A stretch of DNA of 64,000 bases, taken from the NCBI GenBank assembly GCA_015233565.1, contig JADFXM010000001.1, positions 62,001-126,000 of the forward strand, written 5' to 3'. This DNA comes from Candidatus Rifleibacteriota bacterium (GTDB taxonomy: Bacteria > Muiribacteriota > Ozemobacteria > Ozemobacterales > Ozemobacteraceae). The notes beneath the pieces were generated by a model. It did no database searches, was not told the origin of the DNA, and was given only the letters and a program-made list of their open reading frames with translations. The position numbers and the translations under genes are program-made. Below, in pieces: positions 37,687-45,976 of the stretch (within the stretch, counting starts at the first letter, position 1; every line of letters begins with the position of its first letter).

Positions 37687-38156
37687 GATATTTTAAAAAA
37701 ATAAGGTTTGCTTGTGGCTGATCATCATACCTCAATAACTTGCTCATTTCAAGTTAAGACTTTTGGTTCGATTTGTTTGTGGAAAATAGAGTTTATATTA
37801 ATTATTATTAATATAATGTACATTTTATTCGTAGTAGTAGTAATGTGGAAAACGTGGAAAACGTTTGGAAAAGTTGATAAAATCTAAAATATATCACTGT
37901 AAAATTATGTTGAGAACTAAAGAGTTTTCATAGCTATTTCCCGATAAAAGAGTTTTTAACAAGTTATTCACACTTTTTACAGTTTTTTCCACGGAAAAGT
38001 AGTTTGAATTATCAGAACTTAGTGTACAAGATTTTATAAAAATAGCTTGTCTGGAAGCAAAAGTTTTGGTATTTTTAGTCATCCCGAAAAGTTATTTTTT
38101 TTGAACGGATAAGGGAGTTTTTTTCTAAAAATCGGTTTCACCCACGAGGTGTTTAC
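37687..38156. other. Chromosomal replication origin (oriC)
   Basis: Between the divergent dciA and dnaA genes. From left to right: an AT-rich unwinding element (~37793-37828); TAG-TAG-TAG-TAA (37832-37843), which read 3'-5' from the boxes is AAT-GAT-GAT-GAT, i.e. DnaA-trios in the correct orientation; then TGTGGAAAA (37844-37852), CGTGGAAAA (37853-37861) and TTTGGAAAA (37864-37872) in tandem; a perfect DnaA box TTATTCACA (37964-37972); and TTTTCCACG near 37984. Another TGTGGAAAA is at 37778-37786. Flanking replication genes diverge from it. This matches the known bacterial basal unwinding system. Confidence 0.85.
37832..37852 (+). other. DnaA-trio array abutting a DnaA box
   Basis: Three TAG and one TAA triplets lie between the AT-rich element and a TGTGGAAAA box with no bases between. 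DnaA-trios (3'-GAT-5' repeats) bind DnaA filaments on the single strand at the unwinding site in other bacteria. Confidence 0.7.
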
Positions 38157-39566
38157 ATGGAAGCATTGAATCACGTTTGGAATAAAGTTACCGACGAATT
38201 AAAAAGTGAAATTAACGAAACCAGCTTAAATATTTTTTTAAATTCAATTCATCCTTCTAAAATTGAAGAGAATATCCTGGTTTTAGAAGCTGTGAATGAT
38301 TTTTGCAGGGAATGGGTTGAAAAGCGATATAAATTCGTTTTACAGCGTATTCTTCAAAAGTTATCGCCTCAATTGTCTTTTCGTTTTATTATCAAACCTC
38401 AGAATTTGAGAAATTTTAAGCCTTATCAACCGAACTTACCACCTCTCTCTGATCCTCTTGTTACCAGTGATTCAAAACCTGATTCAAAAAATGTTCCGAA
38501 TAGCAAACCTCAGTCAGCATCAACATTTTCGAAAAATGAAAGCATGCTGAATGTAAAATACACTTTTGACAGCTTTATTGTTGGAAAGAGTAATCAATAT
38601 GCTCATGCGGTTTGTCAAGCAATATGTGCATCTCCTGGGGTAAAGTATAATCCAGTTTTTATTTATGGGGGAGTTGGTTTAGGTAAAACCCATTTATTGC
38701 AAGCAGTTGGGCAAAAAACTCTTTCAATGAATCCCAGAGCAAAAATTGCTTATCTTTCTTCAGAAGCTTTTACGAACAAATTTATTGATTCGTTAAAAGA
38801 TAAAAAAACAAATGAATTTCGTGAAAGGTTTAGGAAAAATGATATTTTGTTAATTGATGATGTACAGTTTCTTGCCGGAAAAGGCTCCGTGATAGAAGAA
38901 TTTTTCCACACTTTTAACGAATTATTTCAAAATAAAAAACAAATCGTTCTATCTTCGGATTCTCCTCCCAAAAAGATCAACAATCTTGAAGAAAGGCTTG
39001 TTTCAAGATTTGAAATGGGTATTGTCGCGGATGTTCAGTCTCCAGACTTTGAAATGAGGGCTGCAATTTTAAAAAAATCCGCTTCCCAGGCGGCAGTAAA
39101 AATTCCAGATGAAATGATAATGTACTTGGCTCAAAATGTGGTCACAAACATCAGAGAACTCGAGGGAGCCTTTTTAAGAGTGGTGGCTTATGCTGGTATT
39201 GTTCAAAAAAGTATTGATAAAGATTTAATTGACCAAGTATTAAAGGATTTTTTTCGAGACTCCCCTCCAGGAAAAATAACCTTAAACTGGATTCAGAAAA
39301 AAGTTTCAGAATATTTCGATATTCCCGAAACAGAGATGACCAGTAAAAGAAGAGCAGCAAACATAGTGCTCCCAAGGCAAATTGCAATGCGATTAGCTCA
39401 GATATTAACCAATGCTTCTCTTAGTCAGATTGGAGCTTCATTTGGTGGAAGAGATCACACCACAGTTATTCATTCTATCGAAAAAATTGAAAAAATGATT
39501 AAAGCCGACTCTGAATTTTCTGAAGAATTTGAAAAAATCAAACGTTTTGTAGTTCCACATACCTAA
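38157..39566 (+). CDS. dnaA: Chromosomal replication initiator protein DnaA
   Basis: 469 residues, normal length. Domain I ~1-80 (oligomerisation and helicase contact), a Ser/Pro/Asn-rich linker ~95-130, AAA+ domain III with Walker A GGVGLGKTH and Walker B ILLIDDVQFL, and domain IV with the box-recognition signature QIGASFGGRDHTTVIHSIEK. Binds ATP and DnaA boxes in the adjacent origin and opens DNA. The ribosome binding site is GAGGTG 6 bases before ATG. Unlike the common order, neither dnaN nor recF follows; the next 300 bases hold no gene and the next gene is on the other strand. The upstream origin boxes probably let DnaA repress its own transcription. Confidence 0.97.
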   Translation: MEALNHVWNKVTDELKSEINETSLNIFLNSIHPSKIEENILVLEAVNDFCREWVEKRYKFVLQRILQKLSPQLSFRFIIKPQNLRNFKPYQPNLPPLSDPLVTSDSKPDSKNVPNSKPQSASTFSKNESMLNVKYTFDSFIVGKSNQYAHAVCQAICASPGVKYNPVFIYGGVGLGKTHLLQAVGQKTLSMNPRAKIAYLSSEAFTNKFIDSLKDKKTNEFRERFRKNDILLIDDVQFLAGKGSVIEEFFHTFNELFQNKKQIVLSSDSPPKKINNLEERLVSRFEMGIVADVQSPDFEMRAAILKKSASQAAVKIPDEMIMYLAQNVVTNIRELEGAFLRVVAYAGIVQKSIDKDLIDQVLKDFFRDSPPGKITLNWIQKKVSEYFDIPETEMTSKRRAANIVLPRQIAMRLAQILTNASLSQIGASFGGRDHTTVIHSIEKIEKMIKADSEFSEEFEKIKRFVVPHT

Positions 39567-39878
39567 GCTCCCTTTCAAAATGCTGTAGTTGGCGTTTGGG
39601 GAACAACTTATCGAGATGCAAATTAGTCAAATTCGATGGTTCTTTCATAAATATGCAAATGTTGACGAGGCCCTTAATCACCGACGAATTTATAGTATTC
39701 CTTTTCTCAAAGATTCACTGTTATTAGTGATTCATGAATTTTGGGTTCCATAAATTCAATTGTAAGGTGGACTAGGTTAAATATGGATTACAAAAAACTA
39801 ATTTTCATAAGAATCAACTTTAAAAGTCGTTATCCGTTCAGTGGGTGATCCACGATCTGTTGAATTCCTGCAATGTAG
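39567..39878. other. Gene-free region downstream of dnaA
   Basis: 312 bases between the convergent dnaA and HEAT/TPR genes. I see no clear terminator, RNA gene or open frame. Confidence 0.4.
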
Positions 39879-42137
39879 TTATTCTTTGCCACTATTTTCG
39901 CTTCTTTCAAGAAGCTCTTTTATTGCTTTTAATCCGGCTGCACCAGGTGGAACTGAACGTATAGCACGCGAAAGAACGCGCTTTGCTTCTTCTTTTTTTC
40001 CTTGTCTTAAAAGAATAAGTCCCCAATTATAATATACTCCTGCATCTCTGGGATCTTTTTCTATAGCAGTTTCATATTGTAAAATTGCTTGTTCATACAT
40101 TCCGCATTTTTGATATGCAAAACCCAGATTTGCCCTTATTCTTGCGGGAGCTTCGCCAAATTTGATTCCTTCTTCATAATGTTTGATAGCTTCTTCAAGT
40201 TTTTCTTCTTTTAACAAAAGATTGGCAAGGTTAAAATGAACCGAAAATAAGTCCGGTTGGATTTTAATAGCTTGTTTGAAAAAATGGATGGCTTCTTGAG
40301 TGCGTCCAAGTCGATAACATGCTATTCCAAGGTTAGCAAATGCTTGAAGGCTGAAAGGATCCAATTCGATAGCTAGTTTAAAATAATAGACTGCTTCTTC
40401 AAAACGGCTTAATTGAAAATTCAGATTTCCAAGAAAAAGGCAAGCTGCTATGTCTTTTGGATAACGCTTGAAAAAAGCTTTTGCAGCTTCCAGAGAATCT
40501 TTATAACGTTCAGCTTGAAAATGATCCAGAAATATTTTTCTGAAAGTTTCCTTGTTTTTGGGATAAATAGAAACGTCTTGACTATCTTCCTCTTCAGATC
40601 TCGGGCTTTTGGTTCCAATTTTTTGTGATTCGTCAAAGTTCCCCAAAGCACTTTTAAGAGTCATATAAACAGGTGATTTTTCTATTTCCCGAAGCATTAA
40701 TCCAATTTGACCAATAACAAAAGCAGCGGAAATTCTTGTTGGTATTTCAGAATCGGCTAACATTTCCTGGAGCATTTTTACAACTGAGACCTCTCCCATT
40801 TTAAATAATGCTTTTACTGAATTGGCTTTAACGCGGTTATCTAAATCGTTGAGTAATTCTTTCAAAAGTGAAATAGATTCGCTTCCCCATATTTTTTCAA
40901 TGGCTTCAACTGCGTTGGCCCGGACCCTCGAATCACGATCCCTAAGAGCTAGTTTGAGGATAGACATTGCCTCCGGATCTCCAATGGACCCTAGTGAACT
41001 AATAATTGAAGATCTGATTTTAAAATTTCTCTCACTGGTAAACATTCCTGAAAGATAAGAAATCGATGCTCTTGCCCTTATTTTTCCAAGTGTTTGGACA
41101 GCTTGTTGCCGTACAAAAGGTGTCGTGTCTTTTAGAAGATTCAATAGAAGCTCGGTTTGAGCTTCACCAGCTCTTTGGGAAATAGCTTTTGAAGCATTTT
41201 TTCGAACATCTCCATCTTCATCCTTTAACAGTTCGATGATTAAGGGCATTGATTCAGAGTAATCTATTACGCTTAAAACATGGCCTAGCGTGGCTCTGAT
41301 CCACTTATCAGGATCATTTTGCATACTTCCGAAAACCGATTCCGGGTCAAATCCACCGGCTTCATAAATTGTAATGATTGCATTTCCTCGAACCCGATGA
41401 TTTGGATGTCTAACAAAAGGTTGAATATAGGAAATAAGCTTGTCACGAGCTAATCTAAATCTTGTTAAGGCTTCTATTGAATTTGCTTTTACACGATCGT
41501 CGGGATCTCTAAGAGCTTTCAGAATTAAATTCAAAGTTGATGGATCACGGATTCTTCCCAAAGCAGAAATAATTGCCGACCGCTTTCTTTCGCCAGTTTC
41601 CTTCAGATATAGATTGGAAAGAGGCCCGCTGGCTTTATGATCCCCAATTTTTGCAAGAGAATCTACAATATTGAGAAATATCCATTCGTTTAATTCATTT
41701 AAACAGGAGATTAGCGGAGAAACAGCAACTGGGTCACGTAATTTACCAAGTGAGGCAATGGCATTGAATCTGACATTAGGATCGGGATCAGAAAGGGCTT
41801 TTATTAATGCAGTAACAACTCTGGAATCTGGATAGGAACCTAGAGCTAGAGCAATATTTGGCCTTCCTTCACGTTCAGCTTCTGAAAATGCATTCAAAAG
41901 TGGTTCCAAGGCCGAAAGTTGCCCCATTTCGGCAAGGGCAAGAGGCAATTGCTCGTCTTGCTTTTCTCTTTTCAAAGCCTCAATTAAAGGAATTACTGCT
42001 TCCGGATCTCCTAATCTTCCGAGCGCTCTGGCAGCTTCACCCCTAAGAATAGCATCCTGGTGAGATAAAAAACCTACCAGCTTTCTAATACAGGGTTTTA
42101 ATAAAGCTAATCCCCGAGCGCGTAATTCGGTAGCCAC
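39879..42137 (-). CDS. HEAT-repeat and TPR protein
   Basis: 752 residues. Residues ~1-480 are about 14 HEAT/PBS-lyase-type repeats (pattern DPDPNVRFNAIASLGKL, repeated with DRDSRVRANAVEAIEKI and similar). Residues ~560-745 are TPRs (FANLGIACYRLGRTQEAIHFFKQAIKI-like). No signal peptide, so cytoplasmic. Start is GTG 42137 with GGAGG 7 bases before it; an ATG 5 bases upstream is in another frame. Such proteins are scaffolds; no enzymatic domain is present. The HEAT units resemble those in HEAT-repeat proteins of photosystem lyase-type families, but no link is implied. Function unknown. It lies beside copy B of the dispersed repeat. Confidence 0.85.
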   Translation of the reverse strand: MATELRARGLALLKPCIRKLVGFLSHQDAILRGEAARALGRLGDPEAVIPLIEALKREKQDEQLPLALAEMGQLSALEPLLNAFSEAEREGRPNIALALGSYPDSRVVTALIKALSDPDPNVRFNAIASLGKLRDPVAVSPLISCLNELNEWIFLNIVDSLAKIGDHKASGPLSNLYLKETGERKRSAIISALGRIRDPSTLNLILKALRDPDDRVKANSIEALTRFRLARDKLISYIQPFVRHPNHRVRGNAIITIYEAGGFDPESVFGSMQNDPDKWIRATLGHVLSVIDYSESMPLIIELLKDEDGDVRKNASKAISQRAGEAQTELLLNLLKDTTPFVRQQAVQTLGKIRARASISYLSGMFTSERNFKIRSSIISSLGSIGDPEAMSILKLALRDRDSRVRANAVEAIEKIWGSESISLLKELLNDLDNRVKANSVKALFKMGEVSVVKMLQEMLADSEIPTRISAAFVIGQIGLMLREIEKSPVYMTLKSALGNFDESQKIGTKSPRSEEEDSQDVSIYPKNKETFRKIFLDHFQAERYKDSLEAAKAFFKRYPKDIAACLFLGNLNFQLSRFEEAVYYFKLAIELDPFSLQAFANLGIACYRLGRTQEAIHFFKQAIKIQPDLFSVHFNLANLLLKEEKLEEAIKHYEEGIKFGEAPARIRANLGFAYQKCGMYEQAILQYETAIEKDPRDAGVYYNWGLILLRQGKKEEAKRVLSRAIRSVPPGAAGLKAIKELLERSENSGKE

Positions 42138-42217
42138 CGCATTTCCTCCAATTCACTCGCAGTATCGACAATTTTAAGGAAAATGTTTATGAAAAAAGGT
42201 AGGAACAATTCTTCATA

Positions 42218-42425
42218 TTCAGACATCCCAATCTCGGGGATTTAGATTTGATACCATTTTTTCGATTGATGAATTGCCAACTTGCTTTGGAAGGAATCTT
42301 CTGATTTAGTTTTATGTAAGTTGGTCTCAGGATAAAATCCAACCGAAAAGTATTCCAAAATCAGAAAACTACCTTTTGAAGCCATTTTCCGAGAAAACGC
42401 AAACTATCGATACCAGGAATTCTGA
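42218..42425. repeat. Dispersed intergenic repeat, copy B
   Basis: Matches 27282-27488 at about 90% by eye in the same orientation (about 21 differences and one gap in 208 bases). Sits 80 bases upstream of the HEAT/TPR start. No protein encoded in either copy. Confidence 0.85.
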
Positions 42426-43098
42426 TATTGTTGAGCTATTCAAAATGGTGATATTGCAACAGGTATTGAAATATTTTTAAACTTCCGGTGGCATACTCCT
42501 CCACGTGAGAAAGTGAGTGTGAGCACGATATTTTATGGAAGTTTGATCAAAATAAATTAGGGCGAAAAGCACTGAAAACAAAAGCTAGCGACTAAAGTGA
42601 AAAAGCCAGCTTGTTATGACCTGAAGCCAAAAAGAAGCCTTTTTTGCCTGCTTTTTCTGTCCATGTAAATTTGACGCCTGAAAATAGCATTTGAAGATGG
42701 TTTCAAGGGTTTTCCTACTGTCCAGTAAAAACCGTCTGAAAAATGCCTTAAATTCGTTTACAGATCAGGATTTCAATAGATTTTGCGTCCGGAACTTCGG
42801 ACTAAAGGAAAAGCCTTTCAACAGAAGGTGATGTGGATTTTGCCTACTCCCTTGAGGAATTTGATCAGATTCTTGATTTTTCCCATGAAATAATTTGGCT
42901 CCACTCAAGAAAGTTCGGGTGAGCGTTGGTAATCAGCTATTGCAAAACTGAGCTGTTGATGCCTAGCCTCTGCAAGTTCCTCCCAGAAACGTCTATTTTC
43001 CTTGAAAATTCGTGAGTCATACATGATGAATCTCCTTAAAAAAGGGAGGCATTATTTTTGGTTCAAGGTGGGTTAATTAGACATTTATGGTGCTGAAC
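42426..43098. other. Probably decayed region between copy B and the methyltransferase
   Basis: No intact gene. Short open stretches on both strands (for example plus-strand codons that read TEGDVDFAYSLEEFDQILDF near 42820) are closed by stops and cannot be joined without frameshifts. It may be the remnant of a gene or mobile element next to the repeat copy. Confidence 0.4.
42905..43024 (-). CDS. Short ORF with strong ribosome binding site, possibly a truncated gene start
   Basis: 39 residues beginning MYDSRIFKENRRFWEELAEA. AAGGAG lies 7 bases before its ATG, the best such site in the region, yet the frame stops after 39 codons. It looks like the N-terminal end of a longer gene that decayed. 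I recognise no family. Chance is possible but the ribosome site argues otherwise. Confidence 0.35.
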   Translation of the reverse strand: MYDSRIFKENRRFWEELAEARHQQLSFAIADYQRSPELS

Positions 43099-43851
43099 TT
43101 ATTCGGCTTTAAAGGCTATTGAAAAGGTTTCTGCTCCTTGAACCCCCCAATAACACTCAATTACCATTGTCCAGAACCGCCATAATAAATGGAGTGGAAA
43201 AAGAAAAGTGAAATAGTAACTGGTATAATAAAAACGTGATTCAATAATTTGAAACCCAGTTTCAGAAGCTAATTTTTTAATTTCCAAAGGAGTACAGTTT
43301 TTATAAAAAGCTTCATGCCCTTGTTTGTTAATTGATTCAGGGTAGATATTAAATAATAAAAATTGCTTTAGTTGGGAAGGAAAAAACATGTTTAATTTTG
43401 CATAAACCGCATTTTTTGAAGGAACAAAAATTAGAGCAATCCCGCCCTTTTTTAAGAGACTTCTTAATCCTACGAAAGCTGATTTTATTTCTTTAACGTG
43501 TTCCAATACGGCCTGACATATAAGAAGGTCAACGTCATTTTTCCCTCTGAATAAGGAAATATCAGCAGGAAATTTTTCGTCATAGATTCCATTAGGGGCT
43601 GAGTTTAGCTCAAAAATGTCTTTGTCGATTCCTTTCAGTTTAATATTTAATCTGGATTTCACTTCCTTTTTTAAAAAGGGAGTGCGTCCACCACCGACAT
43701 CACAAACAATTATTTCTTTTTTTAGAAATTTGGGAATAAAAGAGTTAATAAAATCGGTATTACCATCAATAATTAGCCTTTTGGGAAATACCTTTTCCAG
43801 TTTAAGTGATAACTGTTTTTGAAAATCAAAAAATTTGGAAAGAAAACTCAT
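43099..43851 (-). CDS. Class I SAM-dependent methyltransferase
   Basis: 250 residues. Motif I is VCDVGGGRTPF (SAM-binding loop) near residues 49-59, followed by GIDKD and then LLICQAVLEHVKEI and the LLKKGGIALIFVPS strand-helix, the usual Methyltransf_11/25-like layout. A C-terminal ~70 residues (FYKNCTPLEIKKLASETG, then a membrane-like FTFLFPLHLLWRFW) may touch membranes or lipids. Substrate cannot be told. It stands alone, upstream of a pair of SPFH genes on the same strand but separated by 178 bases. Confidence 0.8.
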   Translation of the reverse strand: MSFLSKFFDFQKQLSLKLEKVFPKRLIIDGNTDFINSFIPKFLKKEIIVCDVGGGRTPFLKKEVKSRLNIKLKGIDKDIFELNSAPNGIYDEKFPADISLFRGKNDVDLLICQAVLEHVKEIKSAFVGLRSLLKKGGIALIFVPSKNAVYAKLNMFFPSQLKQFLLFNIYPESINKQGHEAFYKNCTPLEIKKLASETGFQIIESRFYYTSYYFTFLFPLHLLWRFWTMVIECYWGVQGAETFSIAFKAE

Positions 43852-43891
43852 CTATTTTTTCCAACTTTATTTTATCTTTGAAAAAGCCTTA

Positions 43892-43917
43892 CTAAGATAA
43901 GCGAGCAGCTTATCCTA
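43892..43917 (-). terminator. Possible terminator after the SPFH genes
   Basis: CTAAGATAAGC / GCTTATCCTAG, an 11-base stem with one mismatch and a 5-base loop, downstream of the minus-strand SPFH pair. The following minus-strand sequence ends in CTTTTTC only after about ten bases, so this is uncertain. Confidence 0.3.
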
Positions 43918-44029
43918 GCTGTGAGCACTAAATTTGCTTGCTGTCGTTAAATTCACCGAGTGCAAAGCTTAGGTTTGTTAGAGATACGGCCAAATTTTTT
44001 GTTAATAACTGTTTTAAACGGCTTAACGA

Positions 44030-44959
44030 TTAACTGGGACTGGAGAGAGAATCCTTTGTTGCGTGTTTGGGAGAGAAACCTTCTACCAGAAATGGAATCA
44101 ATCCTTGCCGACCCTTAGGAAGAAGTGTGATGTCACCAGGGTTTTCAAGAAGTTTTTGGAGTTCGAGAATATCAAAAACCGCTGAAGCGATTTCCGGATC
44201 CTGGGAGATTTTGGCCAGAGCATTTCCAACAATGGAAGGTCTGATAGCAGCGGCTTTTGCGAAATCAATGGCGGCTTTTCTTTCAGCACTGCTGGTGATT
44301 AAGCTGACCTTGTTGGCACCATCCTGGTTGATAGCTGAGGTAACCTGTCTAAGCCTGTTGACAACTTTCTCCTCAATTTGTTTTATCATTCGAACGTCTC
44401 TGAAGTGGACTTTTCTGATATAGACTGATCCAAGTTTATATCCCCATTCTTGCGATAATGGAGAAACTTCCTTGCGTACAGTTTGGCTCATTCCATGGCG
44501 ACTTCCCATCATATCAGTAAGTGGCATATTGCTCAGGCAACGAATTGTTGAACTACTTACATTTGCTGCCAATGATCCTTGAGGGTCAGCATTTTTAAAA
44601 ATATAGGCGATAGGGTCATGAATGAACATTTCATACCAGATTCCTATTCCCATTGGTGCTCCCTCTTCCGAATTGACGGGTTGGCTGCGCAAATAAGTTT
44701 GATCGAGCCTCAGGTCAATAGTATGACATGCTCCAAGCCAATTTATCAGTAAAGACCCCAAGCCAATTTTGGTGGGAAGGAAATAGAATCCTGGCTCTGT
44801 TAGTATTCCTGCAACATTGCCGAAAAGAATATAAACTTTGCAAAAACCTTCTTCTACGGTCGTGTAAAGCCCAAGTAGGCGCAGAAAAAATAAGAAAATT
44901 TCCATTCCGAAAAGACATGCAAAAAAAGTAAAAAATGCCATACCGAAGAAGCTTGCCAT
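44030..44959 (-). CDS. SPFH/Band-7 (HflC/K-like) membrane protein B
   Basis: 309 residues. One N-terminal membrane helix (residues ~1-25, FGMAFFTFFACLFGMEIFLFF) followed by the prohibitin/Band-7 domain (KVYILFGNVAGILTEPGFYF opening, then ANVSSSTIRCLSN and the RMIKQIEEKVVNRLRQVTSA helix). SPFH proteins form large membrane rings around proteases or protein complexes, as HflK-HflC do around FtsH. The start overlaps the previous stop by one base (TAATG), so the two are made together. It lacks the proline-rich tail of HflK. No protease gene is next to it. Confidence 0.85.
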   Translation of the reverse strand: MASFFGMAFFTFFACLFGMEIFLFFLRLLGLYTTVEEGFCKVYILFGNVAGILTEPGFYFLPTKIGLGSLLINWLGACHTIDLRLDQTYLRSQPVNSEEGAPMGIGIWYEMFIHDPIAYIFKNADPQGSLAANVSSSTIRCLSNMPLTDMMGSRHGMSQTVRKEVSPLSQEWGYKLGSVYIRKVHFRDVRMIKQIEEKVVNRLRQVTSAINQDGANKVSLITSSAERKAAIDFAKAAAIRPSIVGNALAKISQDPEIASAVFDILELQKLLENPGDITLLPKGRQGLIPFLVEGFSPKHATKDSLSSPS

Positions 44960-45921
44960 TATTGCACCTCCACGATTGTATGACGAGCTTTTTTGTAAAG
45001 CTCTTTTCGCATATTCCGCAAATATGCCGGAATTGCATCTGAATTGCTTTTTTTAAGCTCTCCCAATTGTGCTGCTAAAGTCACCAAGGGTTCTACTTCA
45101 GCCTCGGCTCGAAGCGTCTCAATTTCGACAGCTTTTTGAGATTGTACTAGTCGTTGGTCTGCGGATGCCTGTGCAAGACTAATGTCTGATGAGACTTCAT
45201 TATGGGCTGTGTTGATGGCTGCAAGTGCTGACTCGACATCCTTGGGAGGATCGATTGCCGTAATGAGGGAAGCTTCAAGTGTAATTCCGTAACGTGCCAT
45301 TGATGAGCGGGATTCCTGAAACATTGCTTCATTTAGAGATTGCAGATTTTTTCGAAGATCGTTGATAGAAATGCCGGCGGTTTTCTCATCCTTTTCAGTT
45401 TGAGGGTTTTCAAAATTGGCAATCCTTTCTCTTAATATTGATATGAAATACCCCATTACGTGAACCAGAGGTTGTTTTACACCGAATAAATATGCGTAAA
45501 GATTTTTTTCGGAGGCTTTAAAACGAATTTGTCCTTTAATTGAAATATTAAGTTGATCTTTGGTTACGGCTTCGAGTGAAGTTCCACCATGGTTTGCAGT
45601 CGGGTCCTCCGGATCTAATGCCATATTAGCAGTTTGAGTGGCAATGGAAACTTTATGAACTTTTTGCCATGGCCAGGCAAAATATGGTCCTCCTGGTCGA
45701 ATGATTTCGACTTTTGGAAAAGCATATCGTTCTCGTTCTTCATCCGAGAGAGATTTTGACATGGGGTCGTCGAGAGTTGTGCGTTCGGAGATTCTGTGGG
45801 CTTTTCCAAAGGTGGTCAAAACGGCTAATTCGTTCTGATCAACTGTAAAAATTCCTGCTAAAAGATAGCGGACCAGAAACCAGCCAATAAAACCAGCAAT
45901 CACTCCAAAAAGAGCTCCCAT
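44959..45921 (-). CDS. SPFH/Band-7 (HflK-like) membrane protein A
   Basis: 320 residues. An N-terminal membrane helix (residues ~4-24) then an SPFH domain (QNELAVLTTFGKAHRISER, GPYFAWPWQKVHKVSIATQT) and a coiled, charged C-terminal part (KAVEIETLRAEAEVEPL) as in HflK or flotillin-like proteins. A strong AAAGGAGG ribosome site lies 8-9 bases before the ATG, and the downstream SPFH gene overlaps it by a base. Both proteins are expected to alternate in one ring. They resemble HflK/HflC more than eukaryotic flotillins in pairing and order, but sequence names are not certain. Confidence 0.85.
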   Translation of the reverse strand: MGALFGVIAGFIGWFLVRYLLAGIFTVDQNELAVLTTFGKAHRISERTTLDDPMSKSLSDEERERYAFPKVEIIRPGGPYFAWPWQKVHKVSIATQTANMALDPEDPTANHGGTSLEAVTKDQLNISIKGQIRFKASEKNLYAYLFGVKQPLVHVMGYFISILRERIANFENPQTEKDEKTAGISINDLRKNLQSLNEAMFQESRSSMARYGITLEASLITAIDPPKDVESALAAINTAHNEVSSDISLAQASADQRLVQSQKAVEIETLRAEAEVEPLVTLAAQLGELKKSNSDAIPAYLRNMRKELYKKARHTIVEVQ

Positions 45922-45976
45922 TTTAGATATCCTCCTTTAGTTATTTAACGTGAAATTCAATTTTTTTTTGGTAAAG

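Noticed and set aside
37853..37872. Tandem GTGGAAAAC repeats as a plasmid-type iteron array
   Set aside because: They sit beside dnaA with DnaA-trios and match degenerate DnaA boxes; no plasmid Rep gene is present.
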